Shown: positions 25,270-36,329 of the stretch, in pieces | How positions within the stretch are numbered: position 1 is the first letter of the stretch | Layout of the letters: each line of letters opens with the position of its first letter | Assembly: GCF_032884065.1 (NCBI RefSeq) | Contig: NC_088868.1 | Location: 2,413,043-2,477,042, forward strand | Source: Artemia franciscana | Lineage: Eukaryota > Arthropoda > Branchiopoda > Anostraca > Artemiidae | DNA: 64,000 nucleotides | Direction of reading: 5' to 3' | The notes under the pieces: model-generated | Database searches by the model: none | The model's input: only the letters and a program-made list of their open reading frames with translations | Told to the model about the DNA's origin: nothing | Made by a program: the position numbers and the translations under genes

Positions 25270-26110
25270 TAGATTTTCTAATCTAATAAAGATAGGGGCC
25301 TTTCTATTGGCAGAGAAAAATTTCAATATTTTTCCATTAATGTTAAGTACTGATTTGAATTAATTTCTGATACAGAAAACTCAAATTTCGAATAATAGCC
25401 CCTTATAGTTTTGGGTTTGTGAATTTTGATGCTCCATATTCAATCACTTTCTAATCTGGCGAAGATAGGGGCATTTCTGTTAACAACGAAAATGTCAAGC
25501 TTTTTCCATTAATGTGAAGGACCAAATTGAATTAATTTTCAATACAGAAAACCAAATTTCAAATAATAGCAGCTTAAAGTTTGGGGTTAATAAATCGTGA
25601 TGGTTTCTAATCTGATAAAGGTAGGGGGCTTTCTATTAGCATTGAAAAATATGAGTATTTTCTCATCAATGTTAATGACTGAATTGAATTAATTTTCAAT
25701 ACAGAAAACCGAACTATAAGTAATTGCAGCTTAAAGTCTTGGGTTCGTGAATTGTGACGATCTGTATTCTTTCACTTTCTAATCTGATAATGATAGGGGT
25801 CTTTCTATTAGGACTGAAAAATTTCAATATTTGTTCATTAATGATAAGGCCCGAATTGAAATAATTTCCAATATAGAAGGCAAAAATATAAATAATAGCA
25901 GCTTAAAGTTTTGGGCAATCTATTCATTCAATTCCTAATCTGAGTGAATGAAATATTCATTCACTTCCTAATCTGATAAAGATATGGGCCTTTCTATTAG
26001 CACTGAAAATTTAAAATTCCATATTGTTCCATTAATGTTAAAGACCGAATTGAATTAATTTCCGATAAGCAACACCAAATTTGAAATAATAGCAGCTTAA
26101 TATTCCTGTA
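25270..26110 (+). repeat. family D tandem array, ~170-bp period
   Basis: Five units marked by gatagggg or a variant at 25291, 25464, 25621, 25792 and 25981. Shared words: tttctaatctgataaagat, ggcctttctattag, ccattaatgttaa, gaccgaattgaattaa and aaataatagcagcttaaag. The array follows family C directly. Confidence 0.85.
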
Positions 26111-26634
26111 AAACATACTGGAACGCACCCATAATAGTACTTATATATAAAAACCAGTGTATAAAAATCCCGCAATCCGGCTGGAGGAATACATATTATA
26201 CATTAAACTTATTTTTCAATCAATTTAACAAGGAAGAAAGCAATTCTCAACCATTTTGGTTGACCATTCTCGATCATTGCTGTCTGAGAATTGTTTTTAT
26301 GTATAGTCGGGAGGGATGCCTGCTGTGGCGTGTATTAATTAATCTTTTGTCTAATTTTTTTTTCTTTGTCATGTCTTTCATTTGTATTAAATATTCATTT
26401 CCTTCTTTACTATTTATCATCTGTGCAAAACAAGCTTGTTCCTCTGGCAGATATTTGTATATTTAGTATGTTATTTACACATGATTGAAAATCAATCTGA
26501 ATGGGCATTTTTGAAAAAATTAGAAAAAAAATTTCCCCCCTCCCTAGGTTTTGAAAAATCAACTTTTACCATCAGCCCTATTTTTCCGTGAAATGTGAAT
26601 AGCCCCTCTCCCATTCTCTTCAAATTGAAATTAC
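26111..26634. other. Asx intron, unassigned
   Basis: Sequence between array D and the DEUBAD exon. No recognised feature apart from the donor at 26634. Confidence 0.4.
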
Positions 26635-26785
26635 CTTCCAGGGATCAAGACGGGATCTCTCTCTTTCAGCTTCTGCTTTCTGCTTCTGTCGACTTTCTGC
26701 TGTAAGTTCGCCCTCAGCCAACCTTTCACGCCATTTCATGCTAGCACGCGTAAAAAATTCATTAGTCAATGACGTCCCGCTTATC
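26635..26785 (-). CDS. Asx: Asx/ASXL homologue, exon with second half of the DEUBAD domain
   Basis: A 151-nt internal exon. After the split codon completed from the preceding exon it reads ISGTSLTNEFFTRASMKW, then RERLAEGELTAESRQ, then a charged Lys/Glu helix ending SRLDPWK. This is the family pattern NEFF, W(R/K)ERL, EGE(F/L)T and DPWK of the ASXL DEUBAD domain, which contacts BAP1/Calypso. The acceptor is aaattacag before 26785 and the donor is GGAAG/gtaatt at 26634. Phase 2 enters and phase 0 leaves, matching both neighbours. It is too short and split to stand out as a long reading frame. A 10.8-kb intron full of retroelements separates it from the first half of the domain. Confidence 0.92.
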
Positions 26786-26895
26786 CTGTAATTTAAAACA
26801 ATTCAAAGTTAAAACTTAGAGCAATTAAGAAATATTTCGAAGAAATATAAATTTAAGTACGGTACAATTAAAATATACATTAGAATTAACATACA

Positions 26896-27240
<345 letters not shown>

Positions 27241-28000
27241 ATTTTCGGCTTTGTATATATAAAATTACCTTTTATCATTAAAAGTTCGTTTTTTGTATGT
27301 TTTTTCTTGTTGACTGTCTGTTTAAATATTATACCTATTTTTCTACATTTTCATTTGTTTAGATTTGCAAATGGAGAGGCAATGTGGACTAAGAAAATAA
27401 TTCTCAGTAGGCTATTTTAAAACTTCTTGGCCAGCTTTTAGGATGTCATCAATCCTTGTTTTCTTCACTATTGGCTCTTTTCCCTGACACTGTGATTTGG
27501 CAACGCTAACACTAGATCTTCTGTGACTGTCGGATGTTTTTGGGTAATGTGGCCTATAGGCTACAGAGTCCATCTAACGTCTTAGTCCCACAGTTTAAGG
27601 ATATATATTCTCTCTACTGTACTTCGTCCTCTGGAGAAAACAATCGCACTACCTTACTAAAAAACCTGGGCAAAGAGAACAAAACTCACATGAGTGTCAG
27701 CTTCTGAAAGTTTCAGCTACGTTTAAGCAGGAGTTTCAGCTAATTGATAACTAGGCTTCCAGAAAATTTTGTCCATCTATTTTTAAAACTTTCCTTCAAA
27801 ATAATATAGAAAAAGCTTAAGATTTATTGCTTAAATAAGGGTGGGCGGCTAAGCATGAGAATCATTCTTTTTTTCAAGAAAGGATGATAATTGGTGGACA
27901 TGATCCTTTCGACCACGCTGAAAAATCCCGGAACTACACGCACAAAATTCGACTACTAGAAGGTCGTATAACGTCCCAAACTGTAAAATGGGTTTCTAGC
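27241..28000. other. unassigned intron spacer
   Basis: No feature recognised before the tandem repeat that starts near 28005. Confidence 0.35.
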
Positions 28001-28007
28001 AGTCCAT

Positions 28008-28390
28008 GAAAGTCTCGAAATGGGTCAAAAATACTGTTAAGCCCACTTGCCCTCTCACTTTTGTCCTCAGATCACAAAAACGCCTTTTAACCGTCACAGA
28101 ACACCGCAAAGATTCAAATGGGGTTTTAATAGCCCAAGAAAGTCTCAAAATGGGTCAGAAATACTGCAGAGCCCACTTGTCGTCTCACTTTTATCCTCAG
28201 CTCATAAAAACACCGTTTAACCGTCATAAGAAATCGCGAAAATTCAAACGGGTTTTAATAGCCCAAGAAAGTCTCGAAATGGATCAATAATGCTGCTGAG
28301 CCCACTTGTCGTCTCACTTCTAACCTCAGATCATAAGAACAACGTTTAACCGTCAATGAACGTCACAAAAATTCAAATGGGGTTTTAATA
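28008..28390 (+). repeat. 130-bp tandem repeat, units 1-3
   Basis: Units marked by agtctcgaaatgg or a variant at 28011, 28141 and 28270. Each has gagcccacttgtcgtctcac and cgtttaaccgtca and ends aatggggttttaata. Units 4 and 5 are at 34000 and 34130, on the far side of the LINE insertion. Confidence 0.9.
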
Positions 28391-28763
28391 AAAAATAAAT
28401 AAAAAAAATTCAAAATTAAAGATATACACTGGAATTTTTTATTGTTTATATAAGTGGAATATGTGGCATCTTTAATCTATCCATTAAATTCGGAATTGTA
28501 TGAAGAGCTGGTTTAGCCTGCCAGCCAGTCCAGTGGGAAAGGCAGGCAAGTCTAGCAGCCCCAACCCCAAGGGTGCAATTGGGCACCCTCCAGGTACAGT
28601 CTTTTTATTTTGTGCTTGATGCCTACATCTCTGCTTAGTCGTAAAATTATCCTTCAGACAACTGCTCGTGCCAGCCAGAAGATCCCTTGTCTTTGCTGTT
28701 CTTTTCTTTTTGGCTTGTAGCTTAATTAGCCTAGTTCATCTGGAGTTCACTTTAGCCTACATA

Positions 28764-29721
28764 ATGGGTGATACCTCAAAAAAGAGCTATAGACCTCCTA
28801 GTGCCAAAAAGATGAGATCAGACTGCTCTATCCAGTCTAGTGGTGCTGAACTATCAATGAACAGATTGCTATGCTCACTTCACATATTAGCACTCCAAAG
28901 AACAAGCAGAAGCTGATTGCAGATTCACAGAATGATCAAACTCTTAAAACTACAATGGCAGAAGTTGTCAGTCAAGCACTTTCTTCTGAGGTTGGTCCTT
29001 TGGTTGAGGCCTCTGTTAAAAAAACTTACCCCTAGTCATGAACCTGCTGCTTTTGATGCCAACAGTATAGAAATCATCAAACAAGAGGTATACACTAGCC
29101 TGAAAATGGATTTTGATGTGCTTTTTGAAAAATCACTCAAACAATATGACCTGAGGATGACAAAACTCGGGTTTGTCAAAGCTGCAAAATTCTCTGAAAC
29201 TGATTCAATCCAATGTTGATCGTCTGAGTGATCAGTTTGACCAAATGAAACTCTCAAATCAGCTGGTCCTATTTGGTTTAAAAGAAGACCCTTATCCAGA
29301 AGCTTCTGAAAGCAGATTCCTTGGATTTTGCAGTACTAGATTTCCTGGTATTCCTGTGACCCAGAATGATATAGTTTCTGCTAGAAGGATTGGTAAACAA
29401 GGTTCAGGTTATAAACCTCGCTCACTTGTTGTGGAATTTTGTAGTCCTAGAATGCAGCAGCTCATTCTTAGAGAAAAGAAATGTTTGCAAGGTAGTGGTG
29501 TCTTGATTTCTGAGTCACTCACAAAGTCTAGACTTCAGCTACTTAATTATACTAAATCAAAGCTTGGGAAGAGGTCTACATGGTCTAGTGGAGGAGAAAT
29601 ACTCACAAAGCTTTCTGATAGTAAATTGATTACTGTCAAAGAGGCATCTCAAGTTGATGCTATCTGTCAGTTAACTACAGCTCATCCAAGTCCATCCAAG
29701 CCCCTCCCGGGACTGAAATAA
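28764..29721 (+). pseudogene. LINE ORF1 (RNA-binding chaperone), frameshifted
   Basis: LINE ORF1 proteins bind the element RNA. The frame begins MGDTSKKSYRPPSAKKMRSD at 28764, shifts frame near 28,880, has a stop near 29,035, then continues with a helical stretch (VDRLSDQFDQMKLSNQ) that looks like a coiled coil. An RRM-like part follows, with LVLFGLKEDPYPEA and ARRIGKQGSG, RSLVVEFCSPRMQQLIL, ending at 29721. At least two frame changes are needed to read it through. The type-II ORF1 layout (coiled coil then RRM-like) is my reading. Confidence 0.75.
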
Positions 29722-30081
29722 ACCAGTTCTTTTTTTTCAGCTCTGTCTTGTAAATTTATTTATGATCTAATAGTTTTTCTTATGTTTGCATAATGTTGCA
29801 TTTATGTCATTTTACATTATTCATTTAAGTGGATTGCAAAAACCATTGATACCTCTTTCCTCCTGTTGTTCCTTTATTGTTTTGCTTTTTTTTTTGCCTT
29901 TGTCCCTGTACTTGTTTGTAATTATTTTTATTCCCTTTGAACCTAGTAGTTTATTATTGTTCTTTTTTCTTGCAGTTGTTTTCTCCATTGTTGCCTATAT
30001 GTTTTACCTTTCCATCCACCCTCTCTTACTTCAGCCTGCTTGTATGGATATTGTGTTCATTTGTAAAGTTATTGTATACAT

Positions 30082-31065
30082 TTGTCATGTGTAGTATATA
30101 TGGGTGATTTCTCCTTTCTTTTGAATTCTTCTATTCTTAATTCAGTTATATTTGATCAACCAAGTAGTGCTGGTAAACAAGAGCCACACACTTTTGACCC
30201 TCTTCTTGAATCTATGGTTAGTTTTAGCTGCAATTATCACACCACCATTGATTATCGTGATAACATTATGCCTTCACTCTCTTCAAATAGTTGCTTTAAT
30301 GTATTCTGTTTGAATGTGCATGGGATAAGAGATAAGTGGAACAGTCTTAAATCGTATTTGTGGTCTAATAATTCTTGCCCTTTTGATGTCATAGGCTTGA
30401 CAAAAACATGGTTATCTGATAGTATAATTTTACAGCTTATGATATGGATGGTTATATTGCTATTCGTGTCCCTAGAATGGTAACAAAGTGTTCTGGGGGT
30501 ATTTCTTTGTTTATAAAATCTAATATTGAATTTTGTAGAAGATCTGACCTTGAATCCTTGTTTACATCAGTGGTGTCGAATAGTAGGACAGTTTATTCTC
30601 TTGTCATTGATCTGAAAGTTTGCATGTGATACTGTTTGTTTGTTTTATAAACCCCCTCCTTTTCCAACACATCTGTTCTGTGATTTGCTTGATCAGCTTT
30701 CTGGTGTGGGGACTTTCTCTAAAAAACGAATTTGTGTTTTGGGAGACTTTAATTGCAATATGTTAAATGTTGGATCAAATGATGAATGTGACCATCTTTT
30801 TGATGTATTTTCTTCTTCAGGGCTACTTCCTTCAATTTTTTTTCCTTCTCGCGTTGACCCTTCAAGAAATTCTGCCACTTTAATAGATAATATTTTCACT
30901 TCTCATTCTCCTAATTTGAAGTTCTCTTCTGGTCTTGTTTTCACTGATCTTTCTGATCACTTTCCTATTTATCTATCACTATCTGTGCCTAAAACAGAGA
31001 TTACTGTGGATGAGAAAGGCAAGTCTTCTTTTAGAACTTTACAGATATATAAATTTCTAATTTAA
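30082..31065 (+). pseudogene. LINE ORF2, endonuclease part, frameshifted
   Basis: Apurinic/apyrimidinic endonuclease region, which nicks target DNA during insertion. Visible motifs: NVFCLNVHGIRDKWNSLKSY (the LN.(H/N)G(I/L) start), DVIGLTKTWLSD (canonical ET is here KT), VLGDFNCNMLN (GDFN), IDNIFTS and DLSDHFPIY (the SDH catalytic motif). Frame changes are needed near 30,430, 30,625 and 31,060. The K in place of the usual Glu in the E-T-W motif would remove a metal ligand. Confidence 0.82.
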
Positions 31066-33631
31066 TACATGGTCTTCAGAGTAATGATTGGTCTAGTGTT
31101 CTTGAAGCTAATGATGCTGATTGTGCAACTAGATTATTTTTGTGTCGTATGGGAACTCTGTTGGATAAGCATTTTCCTCTTCGAAATAAGCCAAGGAATT
31201 TTCCACCCAAATGCCCATGGATGTCTAGAGGTCGGATCAATGCAACCCATATGAAGGTGTCTTTGTTCAAGGCCGCATGTAAAAGTAAGACACAGGATGA
31301 TCTTTTGAAGTATAAGCATTACAAAAATGTGCTCACTTCTTCAGTTCGTTTAGCAAAAAGCTGTATTTTTCGCGTCGAATTAATGAGTGTAAGGGGAATT
31401 CGCACAAGATTTGGACTGTAATTAATGAAGCTCTCTCTCGTAAGGAACTCAAACATTCTTCCCGTGTCTTTATAGAAATGCTGATGGATCTGTTGTGGAT
31501 AAAAAATCCTTAGCGAGTGCCTTTAATTCGTATTTCACCACACTTCCTTCAGTTCTAATTCCAACCCCGAGTAGAGTAAGTTGTTTTCCCTTGACAGAGA
31601 AGTCTTTTTTCCTTTCCCCATGTAGTACTACTGAGATTTCTAGTATTATCTCTCAACTTCCTAGCAGTCGTTCAGTTGATAGTTTTTGTTTGAGTAATAA
31701 TGTCCTTGAAAAAATCAGTCAGTTTGTTTCTCATCCGATTTCACACATAACTAACCTCTCTCTTTCTTCTGATATTTTCCCTCATTCATTTAAAGTTGCT
31801 ACTGTTCTACCTTTGCACAAAAAAGGTGATTCGTCTCTAATTTTAAACTACAGACCTATTTCTCTTCTTCCCGTCATCTCAAAGGTTGTTGAAAAAGTAG
31901 TGTATCGTCGACTCTTTTCATTTGTATTTAGTACTAATTCGACTGCTGGAAATTCTCTCATTACTAACCATCAGTATAGTTTTCGTCCCTCATTCTCTAC
32001 CTCACATGCACTTACTGATGCAACAGACTTTATGCGTGTTAATCTGGACAAGGGCTTGTGTGTTTTGGGTCTATTCCTTGACTTTTCAAAGGCCTTTGAT
32101 ATGGTTGACCACAATGTTCTTCTGTCTAAACTATCCTTATTTGGAGTGCATGGAGTCCCACTAGAATGGTTTAGGTCCTACCTCTCAGATAGATCTCAGT
32201 ATGTTTTGATTAACCGTACTTCTTCCTCTACTTTGCCTGTATTGAAAGGTGTCCCACAAGGCTCTGTGCTTGGACCGCTTTTGTTTCTAATCTACATTAA
32301 TGATCTTGTTGATGGTCTTCATCCCCATGTTCACCCTGTTCTTTTTACTGATGACAGTAACTTTTTCATTGCTGCGGTGGACCTGGCAACTGCCACTTCT
32401 ATAGCTCAAGGTCTTTTTGATAAAGTAAAGTCTTTTTGATAAAGTCTTTTTGATTGCTGCTGGTCAAATGGTATGGCTCTTAACAGCCGAAAGAGTGCCA
32501 TTGTCAACTTTAGGACCCCTTACCGAATGAGAGACGTACAGGAGCCAATCACCCTGACTTTTGGGAATGATATTATACCACAAGCTACTATGGTTAAATT
32601 TCTTGGTGTGTATCAACTCAACTCAACTTTTTCTTTATTCAACTAAAAAATACACAAACAATATTATGCCCCAACAGAGAGCAGAGCTCGTAAGGCTGGG
32701 ACAGTGCAAAAACATAAGAAAAAACATCAACATCTCATCGTAATAATGATTTCAGAGTATAATACGGTAGAAGATACACAAAATAGAAAAAAACTCATAA
32801 AAGATAAGTAAATACATAAATATCGGGCAGGAGGGGCGTGGGAGGCCGTCCCAGACACAGGGACACAAAAACACACACAAATAATAAGATCAAATAATTT
32901 AAAATTTAAATTTCCATCATCAATGGTGAATAATCAAAATTTTTAGCAAACAATCTTTAATATTTGCTTTTTTAAATATATCTGAGATTTTTGCTGAGAC
33001 TTTTGGGATGGATCAAACAGAATTTTATCATTCAGCTTATGATTGTTAGTATCTTGACTGTTTTCTTTCTTTTAAACCGCATATAACTCACACCCGTTCC
33101 TTAATCCTCCGCCAGTCTTCAATGTTGCACCGGATTAACTCATTTCTTCCTCCTGATATTATTATTTCTCTTTATTATGCTTTTATTTATCCTTATCTTT
33201 CTTACTGCTGCTCTGTCTGGGGCAATACTAATAAATCTCTTCTGTGCTCACTTCAAAGAGCCCAAAATAGGGCAGTGAAGGCTACTTTTCTTCTCCCTCG
33301 GCTTTACCCTTCCTCTGATTTTTATAATGATACTGGAATAGCTCCGCTGGATCATATTATAGGTAAAAGTACTCTTTATTTAGCGCATTCTGTTTTTCTA
33401 GGTACTCTCCCACCGCCCCTACAGCAGTTTTTCTCACGGACAGGCTCAGGTAGGTACTTTTCTTCTTTACGTAATTCTTCTCGACGATTTATTTTACCAA
33501 AGCGATCCTCTACAGCAGGTCAGAGGTCTCCAGTATATAGGTCAATTCTATTATGGAACTCCATCCCTTCGGATGTCCCTCTTTTTCTTTCTGCAAAGAC
33601 ATTATTTCGTCGGGTCTTTCCAGTTCAATAA
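31066..33631 (+). pseudogene. LINE ORF2, reverse transcriptase and C-terminus, broken
   Basis: The longest intact piece (31495-32439) is the reverse transcriptase: PLHKKGDSSLILNYRPISLL, LFLDFSKAFDMVDHNVL, GVPQGSVLGPLLFLIYINDL and the catalytic box as FTDDSNFF, where the usual Ala of (F/Y)ADD is Thr. A short duplicated sequence (aagtctttttgataaagtct) causes the stop at 32437. The domain resumes past a nested insert at 33.05 kb and ends with SYCCSVWGNTNKSLLCSLQR and FRRVFPVQ, stop at 33631. Confidence 0.88.
32615..33053 (-). mobile_element. nested antisense retroelement 3' end with (TTGAG)n tail
   Basis: About 440 bp interrupts the LINE reverse transcriptase frame. On the minus strand it ends with ttgaataaagaaaaagttga then gttgagttg, the simple-repeat tail style of a non-LTR element. 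Its upstream part reads like the end of an ORF2 (NDKILFDPSQK). The short sequence gtatc occurs at both borders (32610-32614 and 33049-33053) as a possible target-site duplication. Confidence 0.65.
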
Positions 33632-33774
33632 TTTTTGTCTCTCTTTTTAATTCTATATCAATTTTTATGTCACTTCTCTTCTTTTAAAATAATTTTCAGC
33701 TATATGTTAAATCTCCTTCTAAATCTTCTATCTGTTAAATGTCCTTGTCTTGTTCCAGTGTTGTTGGGTTTTTT

Positions 33775-33775
<1 letters not shown>

Positions 33776-33869
<94 letters not shown>

Positions 33870-33985
33870 AAAAGTGTTTTATTCTTGTTCTCTGTGGTCC
33901 AATACAAGCAAAGCTTCTTGGGCCTAGTAACTGATTTACTTTTGTAATAGTTTTTCTTTTAGTACTAATAAATTTATTGATTATT
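33776..33985 (-). mobile_element. possible minus-strand polyadenylated retrocopy
   Basis: A 90-base T run (33776-33865) is a poly(A) tail when read on the minus strand. AATAAA lies 12 bases before it (33883-33878). The preceding 100 bases would be a 3' end of an unidentified transcript. The alternative is that the T run belongs to the plus-strand LINE tail region. Confidence 0.5.
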
Positions 33986-33999
33986 GAATAACCCAAAAA

Positions 34000-34145
34000 A
34001 GTCTCGAAATGGATCAATAATGCTGCTGAGCCCACTTGTCGTCTCACTTCTATCCTCAGATCATAAGAACAACGTTTAACCGTCAATGAACGTCGCAAAA
34101 ATTCAAATGGGGTTTTAGTAGCCCAAGAAAGTCTCGAAATAAGTT
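34000..34145 (+). repeat. 130-bp tandem repeat, units 4-5
   Basis: Unit 4 (34000-34129) differs from unit 3 at only about three positions. Unit 5 breaks off after agtctcgaaataag. Confidence 0.9.
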
Positions 34146-34490
34146 TTCCTTGTGGTCTAGACTGAATAAATGGAATAATGTTGCATAAAAAAATTCAACG
34201 CAATCAATCCAGGGTGTGTCATAAATAATCGAACTTTCTATCTGCATCTTCTGGTATAACAAGGGGTTATACCATACCCCTCGGGATTCTTATCTATATG
34301 ACAAAGTTTTGCACATTTTGTGGGAAATCTTGAGATAAGCAGGACATAACACCTGTGCTTAGTGCCCTAGTTTTAACAGAAACTTATGCTGACCCTTTTT
34401 TGTATGGAGAGCTATTTTATTTTAGAGTTCGTTTTTAAAGTTTATCTTTTTATATTGCCATATGGACCTAACCTAACGGCACTTTTTTTC
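34146..34490. other. unassigned intron spacer
   Basis: No feature recognised. Confidence 0.35.
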
Positions 34491-34491
34491 A

Positions 34492-34515
34492 GTTCAGTTC
34501 AGCTCTGAACTGAAC
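34492..34515. repeat. short perfect palindrome
   Basis: Arms gttcagttcag (34492-34502) and ctgaactgaac (34505-34515) with a two-base loop. Confidence 0.9.
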
Positions 34516-34589
34516 ACAGTCAAGCAGGCATTTTGACTGAAATATTCAAATCCTTCTCTCTCATTTCACTGGTTGATTTTCCTTGTCTT

Positions 34590-34815
34590 TTCTAGATCGT
34601 TCCTGTCGGCCAACCGTCAAGGACCAAACAGAAAGGAGGTCGTCCCCAAATGAGATGGGAAGATATCGTAAGGACAGATTTAGGGGAAATGGGAACTCCT
34701 TGTAATGGTGTAAAGAGGGAGGCTTTGAATAGATGAGATGGCGAAGGAGTGGGCGTAGCTATATTAGCCTTAGGCAGATTGGTGCTGCTGTGAGTTGTTA
34801 GCAGTAGTAGTAGTC
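34590..34815 (+). pseudogene. LINE ORF2 C-terminal tail fragment
   Basis: Reads VGQPSRTKQKGGRPQMRWED, IVRTDLGEMGTPCNGVKREA and LNR then a stop. It corresponds to the GQPSRAK region of the relic at 0.5-1.3 kb, so it is the same LINE family on the opposite strand. Trinucleotide agtagtagt ends it. Confidence 0.75.
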
Positions 34816-34978
34816 GGCTCATTAGTCACTGGCTTATTTTTCTTCTGGCTTGTTTTCACTGGCTGATATTCCTCATTTTTTTTTGTATAATCTAAATATA
34901 GTTCTAATAATCTAAGGTATAGTTCTCTGTCATTTTACTAATAAAACTTAATAAAGAAATCTTTAGAGAATTTCTTAT

Positions 34979-35428
34979 TTATGACTCAGGGAAAAAATAA
35001 CCAATTCCATTCAATCTGATTATCACTACCGGCAGCAAAATATTATTTTGTTTCATAAATACATTTTTGGAAGAAAAATTATATTTATTAGACAGTATGT
35101 CAGTCTTTTTTGCTAGAAGGACTACTTGAATATTGGACAAACTGCCCCCATGGGTAATGGTAACCTCCACCAGAAGAAACCTCAGCTCTTGGTCGCTTTT
35201 GATAACAAGCTGAGGGTGACCAGGGATAACATGGATCTTTTTGTTGTCTAGTGCAGCATTGTAGACAGGCTCAAGGACCCCAGTGGTCAAATACGCCATC
35301 ACTACTGCAAGGTAAACGGTTGCCCCAGGGCCATTGGCGAAATTTTTCCAAGTTTGTGATGACTCTTTTTCTCTTTGTGTACCAGAAGGCTTTAAAGGGC
35401 TTAACTGTACGCTAGGTTTAATAAACAC
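34979..35428 (-). pseudogene. histone H2A-derived open frame (relic or variant fragment)
   Basis: An open frame of 149 codons whose middle (about 35345-35102) matches the histone H2A fold: GPGATVYLAVVMAYLTTGVL, NAALDNKKIHVIPGHPQL, a loop SDQELRFLLVEVTI and NIQVVLLAKKT. In H2A the corresponding residues form helix 2 to the docking domain, and the KK pair corresponds to the ubiquitinated lysines 118/119. The N-terminal tail and helix 1 are missing. Acidic-patch positions are partly lost: Glu56 is Ala, Glu61 is Gly and Glu91 is Gln. Key arginines are also changed. No stop interrupts 450 nt. Most likely it is an old retrocopy in an Asx intron, on the same strand as Asx. Confidence 0.8.
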
Positions 35429-35465
35429 TAACTGAACTTACTTTGGCCAAGGTCATGATATTATC

Positions 35466-35845
35466 CAATATAATTGGGCGTTCTTGTTGATGAAAACCTG
35501 TCTAAAAAACGTCACATTGATTTGATTAAAATGAAGATATGCAGGAGTCAAGGTATTTTAATAAAACTTAAACATATTTTCCCTGGATCAGTTTTGAAAA
35601 TCCTTTTTAACTGCTGGATCCCATCTTGTGTTACTTACTGTCAAATACCATGGATGTCAACCTTTCCTTCACAGTTAAAACCACCTTCTAAGGTTTATAA
35701 TAAAGCTAGAAACCTCATTCAGGAAACTAATCATTCAGGAGTTATCCCATTGCTCGATCTCGAGTCACTGTATATTCTTTCGTGTGCATGTTTTACTTTT
35801 TCTCAGCTTTATGGTGACCTCCCTCCATGTCTGAATGAGTCATGA
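35466..35845 (+). pseudogene. LINE ORF2 C-terminal fragment
   Basis: Starts LGVLVDENLSKKRHIDLIK, then GILIKLKHIFPGSVL and SQLKPPSKVYNKARNLI, and reaches a stop at 35843. This is the region after the reverse transcriptase of a Jockey/CR1-like LINE; the same stretch in the LINE at 63.5 kb reads LGIIIDEKLDWAIHIKFL. The 5' part is absent. It runs into the left arm of the palindrome at 35.85 kb. Confidence 0.8.
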
Positions 35846-35850
35846 ATGAA

Positions 35851-35971
35851 TGTCATATTGTATGGAATAAGTTGCCTGATTCAGTTTGAAGGTGCCACTC
35901 ATTCGGTTTGTTCAAAAAAAAATTCTTTTAAATTCTGTGGCTTCTTACAAGTTATTTTATCTATTTATTTC

Positions 35972-36045
<74 letters not shown>

Positions 36046-36165
36046 GAAATAAATAGATAAAATAACTTGTAAGAAGCCACAGAATTTAAAAGAATTTTTT
36101 TTTGAACAAACGGAATGAGTGGCACCTTCAAACTGAATCAGGCAACTTATTCCATACAATATGAC
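35851..36165. repeat. palindrome: two LINE 3' ends, tail to tail around (AT)n
   Basis: Arms 35851-35976 and 36040-36165 are inverted copies with about one mismatch, joined by (AT)n 35975-36041. Each arm encodes IVWNKLPDSV-type LINE ORF2 ends (left arm frame-shifted). The right copy extends further, to about 36240 on the minus strand (NNIQVPFTPYIRSDFDPL). Confidence 0.92.
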
Positions 36166-36249
36166 ACACCATTAAAGGATCAAAATCTGACCTTATATAA
36201 GGAGTAAAAGGAACTTGAATATTATTTTCTATATTGCAAAGATCATATA

Positions 36250-36255
<6 letters not shown>

Positions 36256-36324
<69 letters not shown>
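36256..36324. repeat. (AT)n microsatellite
   Basis: About 69 bp of AT, at the 5' break of the minus-strand LINE fragment. Confidence 0.92.
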
Positions 36325-36326
<2 letters not shown>

Positions 36327-36329
36327 CAG

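Larger units (their letters stand above)
28391..33775 (+). mobile_element. LINE (non-LTR retrotransposon), nearly full length, inactive
   Basis: A 5.4-kb element with a GC-richer 5' leader, an ORF1 (coiled coil and nucleic-acid-binding part) and an ORF2 with an apurinic endonuclease and a reverse transcriptase. It sits between units 3 and 4 of a 130-bp tandem repeat, antisense to the Asx gene in its intron. Several frameshifts, stops and a nested insertion make it inactive. Domain order and motifs suggest a Jockey/CR1-like clade; I cannot place it more exactly from reading alone. Confidence 0.9.

Noticed and set aside
33635-34098. Poly-Phe / poly-Lys frames
   Set aside because: They read through the 90-base T run.
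28270-34129. Repeat-spacer pattern as a CRISPR array
   Set aside because: Units are 130-bp tandem repeats with no unique spacers, in a eukaryotic intron.
34979-35428. A functional full-length histone H2A gene
   Set aside because: The N-terminal tail and first helix are missing and several structural residues are changed.
35846-36159. Two identical small proteins on opposite strands
   Set aside because: They are the two arms of one palindrome made of LINE 3' ends.
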